Origin: Haloactinospora alba
Lineage (GTDB): Bacteria; Actinomycetota; Actinomycetes; Streptosporangiales; Streptosporangiaceae
Direction of reading: 5' to 3'
NCBI RefSeq assembly: GCF_006717075.1
Contig: NZ_VFQC01000001.1
Span: forward strand, 310,001-374,000
Length of the DNA stretch: 64,000 nt
Position 1 is the stretch's first letter, and the number at the start of each line of letters is the position of its first letter. A program made the translations under genes and the position numbers. The notes below the pieces were generated by a model. That model did no database searches and was not told the origin of the DNA. It saw only the letters and a list, made by a program, of their open reading frames with translations. Shown in pieces: positions 28,046-36,469 of this stretch.

Positions 28046-29389
28046 TCAGAGCCTTCCCCGGGCCTTCAGCGAGATGTAGGCGTCCGCCAGCGCCGGTGCG
28101 ATGTTCTCCGGGTCGGAGTCGACCACCTCAACCCCGTGCCGGCGCAGCTCGGCGGTGATGCGGCGCCGCTCGGCCAGGGTGCGTTCCGCCGCCGCGGCCT
28201 CGTAGACCGACCGGGCGTCGCCGCGCTCCCGGGACATCTCGGTCACCCGGGGGTCACCCACCGCGGCGACCAGCAGCGTGTGCCGCGACGTCAGGGCGGG
28301 AAGCCTGGGGAGGAGCCCCTGCTCCATGGCGGTCGCGTTCAGGTCGGTCAGTAGCACCACCAGCTGGCTGCTGCGGCGCTGACCCCCGAGGACGGACGAG
28401 GTGAGACCGTCCGCGTCCATCTCCACCAGCTCGGACTCCAGCGGCGCCATCGCCTGGACGATGGCGGGCACCGTGGTCCCACGGCCGTGGCTGCGCACCC
28501 GAGCCCGCACCTGCTGGTCGTAGGCGAGCATGTCCACCCGGTCGCCGGCCTGGGCCGCCAGTGCCGCCAGCAGCAGCGCGGCGTCCATCGCGTGGTCCAG
28601 GCGCGGGGCGTCGCCGACCCGGCCCGCCGACGTGCGGCTGGTGTCCAGGACCAGCAGGATCCGGCGGTCCCGCTCGGGACGCCACGTCCGTACCACCACA
28701 CTGTCGCTGCGGGCGGTGGCGCGCCAGTCGATGGAGCGCACGTCGTCGCCGGGGACGTACTCCCGCAGCGAGTCGAACTCGCTTCCCTGCCCGCGTACGA
28801 GCGCGCTGTGCTGCCCGTCCAGCTCGCGCAGCCGCGCCAGTTTCCCCGGAAGGTGGCGACGGCTGCGGAACGGCGGAAGCGCCCGCAGTGTCCACGGCAC
28901 GGTGTGGGTGCACTGCCGGGCCGCCAGCCCCAACGGTCCGAGACTGCGCACCGTCACCCCGGCGGCGCGGTGGTCGCCCCGCCGCCGGGGGGTGAGAGTC
29001 GTGCAGAGCCGCGCGCGTTCTCCCCCCGCGACGTTGACGACGTGCGTCGGCGTGTGCCCGCCCCCGCGCGGCCGGCTGGGGCTGGACGGGTCGGGTCGGT
29101 CCCCGGCGCTCGGGCTCCACGCGTCCCGGACGCGGCCGCGCAGCCGGCGCCGGGACGGGTTCGTGAGCACGAGCGTCACCGACGCCGTTTCCCCCAACCG
29201 GACCGACGTGTCGCCGCCCCGTTCGAACGTGACCGCCCGCGCGCTCGGCGCGAGCACCAGGTCCGCAACGACCGCGGCCGCGAGCAGGAACAGCACGGCC
29301 CCGACGAGCCACATGCCCACCGCACCCGCGATGAGCACGACAAGTGTGCCGCCGCAGGCGGCGAGAACCGTCCGTCCGGTGATCGCCAT
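28046..29389 (-). CDS. DUF58 domain protein, last gene of the MoxR operon
   Basis: 447 residues. Two membrane helices (about 5-45) come first, then a beta-rich part. The DUF58 core follows: EFDSLREYVPGDDVRSIDWRATARSDS, with a von Willebrand A-like fold beginning ILLVLDTSRTSAG. The metal-binding DxSxS of true vWA domains reads DTSRTS here, so the first Asp and two Ser/Thr are kept. Such proteins partner MoxR ATPases and are thought to act as substrate adaptors in assembly of envelope complexes. The ATG at 29389 follows GAGGAAGAGG; the open frame upstream overlaps no conserved sequence. 67 bases separate it from MoxR. Confidence 0.88.
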   Translation of the reverse strand: MAITGRTVLAACGGTLVVLIAGAVGMWLVGAVLFLLAAAVVADLVLAPSARAVTFERGGDTSVRLGETASVTLVLTNPSRRRLRGRVRDAWSPSAGDRPDPSSPSRPRGGGHTPTHVVNVAGGERARLCTTLTPRRRGDHRAAGVTVRSLGPLGLAARQCTHTVPWTLRALPPFRSRRHLPGKLARLRELDGQHSALVRGQGSEFDSLREYVPGDDVRSIDWRATARSDSVVVRTWRPERDRRILLVLDTSRTSAGRVGDAPRLDHAMDAALLLAALAAQAGDRVDMLAYDQQVRARVRSHGRGTTVPAIVQAMAPLESELVEMDADGLTSSVLGGQRRSSQLVVLLTDLNATAMEQGLLPRLPALTSRHTLLVAAVGDPRVTEMSRERGDARSVYEAAAAERTLAERRRITAELRRHGVEVVDSDPENIAPALADAYISLKARGRL

Positions 29390-29456
29390 CCGTCGCCTCT
29401 TCCTCGTCCCCGTGCTGCCGTGCCGGTTTCGCCGCTGTCGCCGTCCGCGGTGGTGC

Positions 29457-30440
29457 TCACTGGGGAACCGGGACGGAGGCCAGCACCCCGTCCAGGACGC
29501 CGTCCGTGGTGGCACCCTCCAACTCGGCTTCGGGGCGCAGCGCGACACGGTGCCGCAGCGTCGCTTTGGCCAGCGACTTCACGTCGTCGGGGGTGACGTA
29601 GTCCCGGCCCGCCAGCCAGGCCCAGGTCCTGCTGGTGCGCAGCAGCGCGGTCGCCCCTCGGGGGGAGGCGCCCAGCTGCAGTGACGGGGACGCCCGCGTC
29701 CCCCGGCACACGTCCACGACGTAGGACAGCACCTCCGGCGTGACATGGGTACGGGCGACCGCCTCGCGCGCCGCGCGCAGCTCCGCCACACCGGCCACCG
29801 GGCGCACGCCTGCCGCTGCCAGGTCGCTGGGGTCGAACCCCTCCGCGTGCCGGGTGAGCATCCCGACCTCCTGGTCGCGCTCCGGGAGGGAGACGACGAG
29901 CTTGAGGAGGAACCGGTCCAGCTGGGCCTCCGGGAGCGGGTAGGTCCCCTCGTACTCCACCGGGTTCTGGGTGGCAGCCACGACGAACGGGTCGGGGAGC
30001 GGAACGGGATGCCCCTCCACCGTCACCTGCCGTTCCTCCATGGCCTCCAGCAGGGCCGCCTGCGTCTTGGGCGGGGTCCGGTTGATCTCGTCGGCGAGGA
30101 ACAGGTGCGTGAACACCGGCCCCTCGTAGAACTCGAACTTCGCCGAACGCGCGTCGTAGATCTGCGAACCGGTGACGTCTCCCGGCATCAGGTCGGGGGT
30201 GAACTGGGTGCGCTTGTGGTCGAGGGAGAGCGCGGCGGACACGGCCCGCACCAGGAGGGTCTTGGCGACACCGGGCACGCCCTCCATCAGCACGTGGCCG
30301 CGGCACAGCAACGCGACCACCAGGCCGGTCACGGTCTCCTCCTGGCCGACGACGGCCTTGGCGACCTCGTGGCGCAGCGCGGTCAGCGCCTCTCGCGCCT
30401 GTTCGGCGGAGGGCGGTTCCTCAGCGGTGAAGGCGGTCAC
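29457..30440 (-). CDS. MoxR-family AAA+ ATPase
   Basis: 327 residues. Walker A is GVPGVAKT (the GxxGxAKT form of MoxR proteins), Walker B LFLADEINR, sensor 1 VVAATQNPVEYEGTYPLPEAQLDRF and an arginine-rich C-terminal lid (about 220-320). MoxR ATPases work as chaperones for maturing or remodelling metal- or membrane-linked complexes with vWA partners, here the DUF58 protein downstream. The start at 30440 is a GTG. It lies 57 bases after the DUF4350 gene in one minus-strand operon. Confidence 0.93.
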   Translation of the reverse strand: MTAFTAEEPPSAEQAREALTALRHEVAKAVVGQEETVTGLVVALLCRGHVLMEGVPGVAKTLLVRAVSAALSLDHKRTQFTPDLMPGDVTGSQIYDARSAKFEFYEGPVFTHLFLADEINRTPPKTQAALLEAMEERQVTVEGHPVPLPDPFVVAATQNPVEYEGTYPLPEAQLDRFLLKLVVSLPERDQEVGMLTRHAEGFDPSDLAAAGVRPVAGVAELRAAREAVARTHVTPEVLSYVVDVCRGTRASPSLQLGASPRGATALLRTSRTWAWLAGRDYVTPDDVKSLAKATLRHRVALRPEAELEGATTDGVLDGVLASVPVPQ

Positions 30441-30497
30441 CTCAGACTTACCTCTTTCGTCCTTGTCTCGTGGTTGCTGTCGGGGGAACGCAGTGCC

Positions 30498-31700
30498 TCA
30501 CCGCACGCGCCGCGCGAGCGCGTCCAGCTGGTCGGCGAGCCGTACGAGGGCGCGGTCGTCGACGGTGAACGTGTCCGTTCCCTCGTCGGGGGCGTACACC
30601 AGGGCGCGCACCCGCTGCGGATCCTCTCCGGTACGGGTGGCGAGAGCCTCCAGCACGGTCTCGGGCGTGGCGTCCGGACCGAGCCCGAGAGTGGGGAGCA
30701 CCCGCTCGAGGAAGCCCGTGCGCAGCGCGGCCGCGGCGCGGTCCCGGGCGTGCCGGGAGGCGTACAGTCGGGCCCGCCCCTCCGTGGTCTCCGCGGCCCG
30801 CACCACCACGGGGAGCCGTTCGGAGACGAGCGGTCCCAGCCGCCGCCCGCGCCACAGCGCCAGCGCCAGCAGGGTCACGGCGAGCGGAATGAGCGCCATC
30901 CGCAGCGACACCGGCAGCATCTGCCACAGCCCCGCGTCCTCCCCGTCCTCGGGAACGTCCGGCAGCAGCCACACGGTGTCCCGGTCACCGATGAGGTTCA
31001 GCGCCAGCGCGGCGTTCCCGCCGCGCGCGAGCCGCTCGTTGGTCAGCGGGGCGGGGTTCCCGAGCAGGGTGGTGGTTCCGCCGTTCTCCCGGTCCACACG
31101 CAGCAGTCCGTACCCGTCGTCCGCGTCCTCCCCGGGATCGGGGTAGCACCCCGTGGCACCGGTCGTGTCCTCCGCCGGGGTGTACAGGGTTCCGCCGGTG
31201 TCCGCACGCCCGGCGGCCTCGGCGGCCGGCGCCTCGCACCCGGGGTCCAGGGACGTCACGTCGGTGACGCCCGCGCGCTCCACCTCCGGGGCGAGTTCCT
31301 CCAGCGCCGTTGTCGCCGGCCGGGGCAGCAGCAGGTCCCCGGAGGCCTCGGAGAGCCGTTCCAGGTGCCGGTCGGGGAGTCGCTGCGATCCCGCGACCAC
31401 CAGTACCGAGTCCGCGTGGGCGGCCTCGCGGGCGTCACCGACGCTACGGGCGACGGTGACGTCGTTCCCGCGCTGCTGCAGGACCTGTACCAGTGCGCGG
31501 GAGCCCTGCGCGTTGGGTCCCTCGGGTTCGAGTGGTCCCGTGGGGTACTCCTGCCCGCCCAGGGACAGGACCACGGAGAGCAGCGTGAGTACGCCGAGGA
31601 ACGCCACGGGGCCACGCGCGCGGCGCCACAACTCGCCGGGAGACCGCGAGGTCGCCGTGGGTGTTTCCGAACCGGGGGAGGGGGCGGGGCTCGTCGTCAC
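30498..31700 (-). CDS. DUF4350 domain membrane protein
   Basis: 400 residues: a Pro/Ser/Thr-rich start, a membrane helix at about 30-47, then a DUF4350 region (GSRALVQVLQQRGNDVTVARS, SVLVVAGSQRLP) of GATase-like alpha/beta fold outside the membrane. A second helix at about 265-285 and a cytoplasmic tail of about 110 residues follow. The GTG start overlaps the upstream stop (GTGA). The family is regularly found in MoxR/DUF58 clusters; function unknown. Confidence 0.85.
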   Translation of the reverse strand: MTTSPAPSPGSETPTATSRSPGELWRRARGPVAFLGVLTLLSVVLSLGGQEYPTGPLEPEGPNAQGSRALVQVLQQRGNDVTVARSVGDAREAAHADSVLVVAGSQRLPDRHLERLSEASGDLLLPRPATTALEELAPEVERAGVTDVTSLDPGCEAPAAEAAGRADTGGTLYTPAEDTTGATGCYPDPGEDADDGYGLLRVDRENGGTTTLLGNPAPLTNERLARGGNAALALNLIGDRDTVWLLPDVPEDGEDAGLWQMLPVSLRMALIPLAVTLLALALWRGRRLGPLVSERLPVVVRAAETTEGRARLYASRHARDRAAAALRTGFLERVLPTLGLGPDATPETVLEALATRTGEDPQRVRALVYAPDEGTDTFTVDDRALVRLADQLDALARRVR

Positions 31701-32347
31701 TGGCGCTGCCCCGCTTCCTGTAGCGGACGTGTCTCCGGCAACGCTTCGTCCAGCTCCCGCAACGCCTGGTACTCCTCAGCTTCGGCCGGGCGCCGGCCGT
31801 AGACCGTGTCGTTGAACATCCGTGCCGCCCGCTCGAACGCGGCCCTGTGTTCCGGGAGCATAGCCGAGGCTTCCGTGGCGAGTTCCGTCGCGGTCCGCCC
31901 GGGCCGGGGGGCGAGGACGGCCCGCTCCTCCAGGGAGCGGCTGATGGCCCGCAACCGCTCCCGGATGGCGGCTGTGTGGTCACCCGCCGCGGCGTGGCGT
32001 TCGGCCGCCGCGCGGTGGTCGTCCGGGCTGCCCGCGGCCCTGCCGGTGACCACGGCCGCCCGCCGCGCCCGGCGCGCGGGGCGCGCGTAGCCCACCGCCG
32101 CCCCGGCCAGGGCGACGAGGAGGAACAACAGCGGGCCGAGAACCCACCAGCCGCCCGGGACAGCCGTACTGGCCTCCGCGAGCACCCGGTTGAGCCACTC
32201 CGACACCCGGGTGTACACCAGCTCGATCAGGCCGGGTTCGGCCTGGTCGTAGACGCGCTTGGAGAGTTCCTCCCGGGCGATCTCCCGGCCCTCGTCCCCA
32301 CTGAGCGCGCCGGTCAGGACGGTGGTGGCCACGGTGTTCCCGGTCAC
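31697..32347 (-). CDS. DUF4129 domain protein
   Basis: 216 residues. A short N-terminal amphipathic part, one helix (about 67-90, GGWWVLGPLLFLLVALAGAAVGY), then a helical cytoplasmic domain with RERLRAISRSLEERAVLAPRPGRTATELA, the usual DUF4129 signature (transglutaminase-associated in other proteins). The GTG start at 32347 overlaps the previous stop (GTGA). DUF4129 modules often accompany MoxR, DUF58 and transglutaminase proteins; here no transglutaminase domain is present. Confidence 0.85.
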   Translation of the reverse strand: MTGNTVATTVLTGALSGDEGREIAREELSKRVYDQAEPGLIELVYTRVSEWLNRVLAEASTAVPGGWWVLGPLLFLLVALAGAAVGYARPARRARRAAVVTGRAAGSPDDHRAAAERHAAAGDHTAAIRERLRAISRSLEERAVLAPRPGRTATELATEASAMLPEHRAAFERAARMFNDTVYGRRPAEAEEYQALRELDEALPETRPLQEAGQRQ

Positions 32348-33555
32348 TGGCCGCCCCCGAAGGAATGCCCCGGCTGCGCCGGTTCGGGCAGGTAGATCTC
32401 CGGGCCGACGTGGTGACCCGACTGCGCGGCGGTCTGCAGCTTGAGGTCCAATCCCTCCCGGCGGATGCGCAGATCCACGTAGAGCAGCGCGGTAACGCCG
32501 ATGGTGAACGGGACCACCAGGGTGCTGGCGAGGACCGTCCCCAGGAAGGTCAGGGCTCCGGTGGCGATGGACCGCAGGGTGGCGTCGGGGATGCCGAACT
32601 CCGCGACGGCGTTCCCGATGGAGAAGGGCACGGAGAGAACGGAGGAGGCCACCCCGGCGATCAGTGTCGCCAGCAGCAGGATGCCGAAGACCCGCCACCA
32701 GCTTCCCACGGTCAGGCGCCACGACCGGACCAGCGAACCAGCCGGCCCCAGGTTCTCCAGGACGGTGACCGGCATCGCCAGCGAGGTCCGCACGTAGATC
32801 CACACGTTGAGGGCGATCCAGGCGAGCATGCCGAAGCCCATCGCCGGTACGGCCACCCAGGGGCTCGCCGCATCCGTGATGATCAGCGCGGACGGAGCGG
32901 CGATCACCCCGACGAGCAGGAGCGCCGATGCCAGACCCAGCAGGGCGTACAACCCGGCGACACCCAGGACACCCCCCAGCCGGGGGCGCACCGTTTCCCA
33001 GGCCTGGCCCATGGTGAGTTTCCGGCCGATCACGGACAACCCCACGACCGCGGCCAGCAACCCGGTGAGGAGGGCCTGGCCGAGCCACTGCAGCACGGGG
33101 CCGGCGGCCACGGCGACGATGGTCAGGGCGGAGAACGGGAAGACCGGCAGGCTCTCGTCCCGCTGCTGCTCGAGCTGTTCGGTCCACGAGGAGAGGTCGT
33201 TCATCATGGAGCCGTTGGCGACCGCCGAGGGGACGCTGATGACGGCCATGATGATCGCGGTCAACCCCAGCGCGGTCTTCGGGTTGTGCCGGATGTAGCT
33301 GAACGCTCCGTTGAGGATGTCGCCGAGGTTGAGCCGGCGCAGTGCCACCACCCCGGGCCGTGGCGGCGGGGGAGAGCCGTGGGGTCCTCCGTACGGGGAT
33401 GAGGGGCCGTAGGGCCCGGAGGGTGGTTGGGGGGGTGGTGCTCCCCCCGGGGCCGCCCACGGGGAGCCGCCGGATCCGTCAGCCGGCGGAACCGGGCCGC
33501 CTCCCGCTCCCTCACCGGGGGGATGCTCCCATCCCTGGCCGTTCTCGTGCGTCAT
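32344..33555 (-). CDS. Multi-pass membrane protein, first gene of the MoxR/DUF58 operon
   Basis: 403 residues. A Gly/Pro-rich disordered start (1-75), then LNLGDILNGAFSYIRHNPKTALGL, a motif shared by actinobacterial proteins annotated as glycerophosphoryl diester phosphodiesterase membrane domain. Six to seven hydrophobic segments follow (about 100-370), ending LLYVDLRIRREGLDLKLQ. No catalytic domain is attached. The ATG at 33555 has AGGAGG 4 bases upstream, which decides against the longer frame. It leads a tight operon of five genes to DUF58. Confidence 0.82.
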   Translation of the reverse strand: MTHENGQGWEHPPGEGAGGGPVPPADGSGGSPWAAPGGAPPPQPPSGPYGPSSPYGGPHGSPPPPRPGVVALRRLNLGDILNGAFSYIRHNPKTALGLTAIIMAVISVPSAVANGSMMNDLSSWTEQLEQQRDESLPVFPFSALTIVAVAAGPVLQWLGQALLTGLLAAVVGLSVIGRKLTMGQAWETVRPRLGGVLGVAGLYALLGLASALLLVGVIAAPSALIITDAASPWVAVPAMGFGMLAWIALNVWIYVRTSLAMPVTVLENLGPAGSLVRSWRLTVGSWWRVFGILLLATLIAGVASSVLSVPFSIGNAVAEFGIPDATLRSIATGALTFLGTVLASTLVVPFTIGVTALLYVDLRIRREGLDLKLQTAAQSGHHVGPEIYLPEPAQPGHSFGGGQ

Positions 33556-34024
33556 GAGTCCTCCTGAGCGGGTTCCGGTTACCGGCCAGTGGGCACCACC
33601 CACGCTATGCCACACAGCCGTTGCCGTCGTCGCTCGGAGGCCGGGCCTGTGGTTCGCTGTTCGGCGGTACGCGCGCTACCCTCTACTCTTTTTGTATGCT
33701 TTTGATTGTCTAACGACGGGCTCGTGTGCGTTGAACTGTGTCTTCCGCTCTGGACGGGAAGATGAATAAGCGGCAGGGTTATGGGAACTCGGCCGGGACC
33801 GGCGAACGGGCGGGTTGTGGGGCGAGAGAACGCTGGTGTGGCCGCTGAACAGGAGTAACCACGTACTGAGCCCGGCCAGAAGATGGCAAGGTGAGGTGGG
33901 AGAGTGGCTCCCACCAGGGGACCCAGGCAGAAGAGACCGCAGTTTTGCCGCTTGAGTGTCCAGAAAGGAGAAGGCGCCGGACTCATTGTCCCGCAGGGTG
34001 CGGGGCCAGGCGCCGGAAGCATTG
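33556..34024. other. Divergent intergenic region upstream of mtrA
   Basis: These 469 bases lie between the divergent multi-pass membrane gene and mtrA. An AT-rich patch (about 33684-33716) is promoter-like but I could not fix boxes with confidence. A 17-base near-repeat (33972-33988, 34008-34024) abuts the mtrA start. No tRNA or credible open frame was seen. Confidence 0.4.
33972..34024 (+). repeat. mtrA: Direct repeat next to the mtrA start
   Basis: AGGCGCCGGA, two bases, CATTG occurs at 33972-33988 and again at 34008-34024, 36 bases apart, 15 of 17 positions equal. The second copy ends at the base before the mtrA ATG and replaces a normal ribosome site. Confidence 0.6.
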
Positions 34025-34702
34025 ATGAAGGGACGCGTACTGGTCGTCGACGACGACCTCTCTCTCGCCGAGATGTTGGGCATTGTCCTCCGCGGCGAAG
34101 GCTTCGAACCCACGTTCGTGCACGACGGGGACAAGGCAATGGAAGCGTTCCGCGAGACCAAGCCTGACCTTGTGCTGCTGGACCTCATGCTGCCCGGGGC
34201 GGACGGAATCGACGTGTGCCGGCAGATCCGTGCCGAGTCCGGGGTTCCGGTCGTGATGCTCACGGCGAAGAGCGACACGGTGGACGTGGTGCTCGGGCTG
34301 GAGTCGGGAGCCGACGACTACATCGTCAAACCGTTCAAGCCCAAGGAGCTGGTGGCCCGGGTCCGGGTGCGGCTGCGCAGGACCGAGGAGCCGGCCCCCG
34401 AGGTGCTGCAGATCGGCGATGTCACCATCGACGTGGCCGGACACGCGGTCACCCGCGACGGTGAGCTGATCAGCCTCACCCCGCTGGAGTTCGACCTGCT
34501 GGTGGCGCTGGCACGCAAGCCACGGCAGGTGTTCACGCGGGAGGTGCTGCTGGAGCAGGTGTGGGGCTACCGGCACGCGGCCGACACCCGGCTGGTCAAC
34601 GTGCACGTCCAGCGGCTGCGCGCGAAGATCGAGAAGGACCCCGAACATCCGGAGATCGTGGTCACCGTGCGCGGCGTCGGGTACAAGGCCGGCACCTCCT
34701 GA
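34025..34702 (+). CDS. mtrA: Response regulator MtrA (OmpR family)
   Basis: 225 residues. Receiver domain 1-115: acidic pocket VVDDD (8-11), phosphorylated Asp53 in LLDLMLPG, and Lys in IVKPFKPKELVARV. Winged-helix DNA-binding domain at about 130-223 with LTPLEFDLLVALARKP, VWGYRHAADTRLVNVHVQRLRAKIE and VRGVGYKAG. MtrA links cell division, wall metabolism and, in streptomycetes, development. With mtrB and lpqB it forms the conserved triad. The ATG at 34025 is preceded by only weak ribosome-site sequence; an adjacent TTG one codon upstream is an alternative. Confidence 0.96.
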   Translation: MKGRVLVVDDDLSLAEMLGIVLRGEGFEPTFVHDGDKAMEAFRETKPDLVLLDLMLPGADGIDVCRQIRAESGVPVVMLTAKSDTVDVVLGLESGADDYIVKPFKPKELVARVRVRLRRTEEPAPEVLQIGDVTIDVAGHAVTRDGELISLTPLEFDLLVALARKPRQVFTREVLLEQVWGYRHAADTRLVNVHVQRLRAKIEKDPEHPEIVVTVRGVGYKAGTS

Positions 34703-34720
34703 TCGGTTCTGGGGACGTCT

Positions 34721-36469
34721 GTGGCCAATAGCGACGGCGACGCGCGCGCCGTGCCCCCGAACAGGGACGCGCCCTCCTACCAGGACGGTGATGTCGAACA
34801 CCGTTCCCGGTGGCAGCGGTTCGGCGGGTTGCTGTTGCGTGGTTACACCACAGCGCAACGTGGTGCGCGGTCCGTGGTGCACAGGGTGCGCCGGCGGTGG
34901 CGGCGCTCGTTGCAGCTGCGGGTCGTCAGCAGTACGTTCGCCATATCGACGCTCGTCACCGCGGTACTGGGGTTCTTCCTCATCCAGCAGGTACTGACCG
35001 GACTGCTGGAGGCCAAGGAGGACGCCGCGCTCAACGACCACAAGGCGGGCCTCAACACGGCCCTCAGCCGGATGCAGGCCAGCGGCCAGTCGGCGGAGAA
35101 CCAGCAGGAACTCAGCGGTATCGTCCAGAGCCTCGCGACGCGGCGCGGGGCGGAGGTGATGATCCTGCCGCGGTTCGGCGGCGCGAACGGGTTCATCAGC
35201 GGCGACGTCGAGCAGGAGAGCGTCCCGGCGCAGCTGCGCGAGAAGGTGCGCGAGAGCAACCGCACCGGGGACCAGTACTCCCGTTACACCGAGATCATCC
35301 GCGGCGAGGAGCGCGAACCGGCGCTCGCGGTCGGGGCGACGCTGTCGCACTCCTACGAGCTGTACTACCTCTTCCCCCTCGAGCACGAGCAACAGATGCT
35401 CGACCTCGTGCAGAACACCGTGGTCCTGGTGGGAACCCTGCTGACCCTGCTGCTGGCCGTCATCTCCTACCTGGTCACCCGGCAGGTGGTCAGCCCGGTG
35501 CGTTCGGCCGCGGGCTCCGCCGAGAAACTCGCCTCCGGTGAACTGTCCGAACGGATGACGGTCCAGGGGGAGGACGACCTGGCGCGATTAGCCATCTCGT
35601 TCAACGACATGGCGGGCAACCTGCAGGAGAAGATCCGCGAGCTGGAGGAGCTGTCCAACGTGCAGCGCCAGTTCGTCTCCGACGTTTCGCACGAGCTCCG
35701 CACGCCGCTGTCCACGATCCGGATGGCCGCCGACCTCCTGTACGAGGACCGGGAGGAGCTCGACCCGACGATGGGGCGTTCGGTGGAGCTGCTGCAGAGC
35801 CAACTGGAACGTTTCGACGAACTGCTGGGTGACCTGCTGGAGATCAGTCGCCACGACGCCGGGGCGGCCACCCTGTCCACCGAGCCGGTGGACATCCGGG
35901 ACAGCGTGATGCGCGCCGTGGGCGACTCGGAGCAGATCGCGGAACGGCACGGCATCAAGGTGGTGCAGCGCCTGCCGGCCGAACCCTGCACCGCGGAGTT
36001 CGACTCCCGGCGCATCAACCGCATCCTGCGCAACCTGATCGTGAACGCCATCGAACACAGCGAGGGCAAGGACGTCATCGTCACGGCGGCGGGCGACCGG
36101 GACGCGGTGGCGGTAGCCGTGCGCGACTTCGGAGTGGGACTCAACGAGGGCGAGGAGCACCTGGTGTTCGACCGTTTCTGGCGCGCCGACCCGGCACGGG
36201 ACCGCACCACGGGCGGAACCGGGCTGGGCCTGTCCATCGCCAAGGAGGACGCCCAGCTCCACGGTGGCTGGCTGCAGGCGTGGGGCATGCCGGGCAAGGG
36301 TTCGCAGTTCCGGTTGTCCCTGCCGCGCGCCTCGGGGGCGGAGCTCCGCGGCTCCCCGCTGCCGCTGGCGCCGCTGGACAGGGGGCTCGGCCGCGGCCGG
36401 ACCGGGACGACCTCCACCGCCACGGACACGGATTCTTCCCGACCCGCCGGAACGGGGGACAACTCGTGA
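34721..36469 (+). CDS. mtrB: Sensor histidine kinase MtrB
   Basis: 582 residues. A hydrophilic N-terminus, membrane helix 1 (about 68-92), extracytoplasmic sensor (about 93-225), membrane helix 2 (about 226-250), HAMP linker ending SFNDMAGNLQEKI, then HisKA with the phosphorylated His324 in SDVSHELRTPLS. The ATPase domain has N box LRNLIVNAIEHSEG, DFGVGL and GTGLGLSI. A 60-residue low-complexity tail follows. It phosphorylates MtrA. The GTG start lies 18 bases after mtrA; its stop overlaps the lpqB start. Confidence 0.96.
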   Translation: MANSDGDARAVPPNRDAPSYQDGDVEHRSRWQRFGGLLLRGYTTAQRGARSVVHRVRRRWRRSLQLRVVSSTFAISTLVTAVLGFFLIQQVLTGLLEAKEDAALNDHKAGLNTALSRMQASGQSAENQQELSGIVQSLATRRGAEVMILPRFGGANGFISGDVEQESVPAQLREKVRESNRTGDQYSRYTEIIRGEEREPALAVGATLSHSYELYYLFPLEHEQQMLDLVQNTVVLVGTLLTLLLAVISYLVTRQVVSPVRSAAGSAEKLASGELSERMTVQGEDDLARLAISFNDMAGNLQEKIRELEELSNVQRQFVSDVSHELRTPLSTIRMAADLLYEDREELDPTMGRSVELLQSQLERFDELLGDLLEISRHDAGAATLSTEPVDIRDSVMRAVGDSEQIAERHGIKVVQRLPAEPCTAEFDSRRINRILRNLIVNAIEHSEGKDVIVTAAGDRDAVAVAVRDFGVGLNEGEEHLVFDRFWRADPARDRTTGGTGLGLSIAKEDAQLHGGWLQAWGMPGKGSQFRLSLPRASGAELRGSPLPLAPLDRGLGRGRTGTTSTATDTDSSRPAGTGDNS

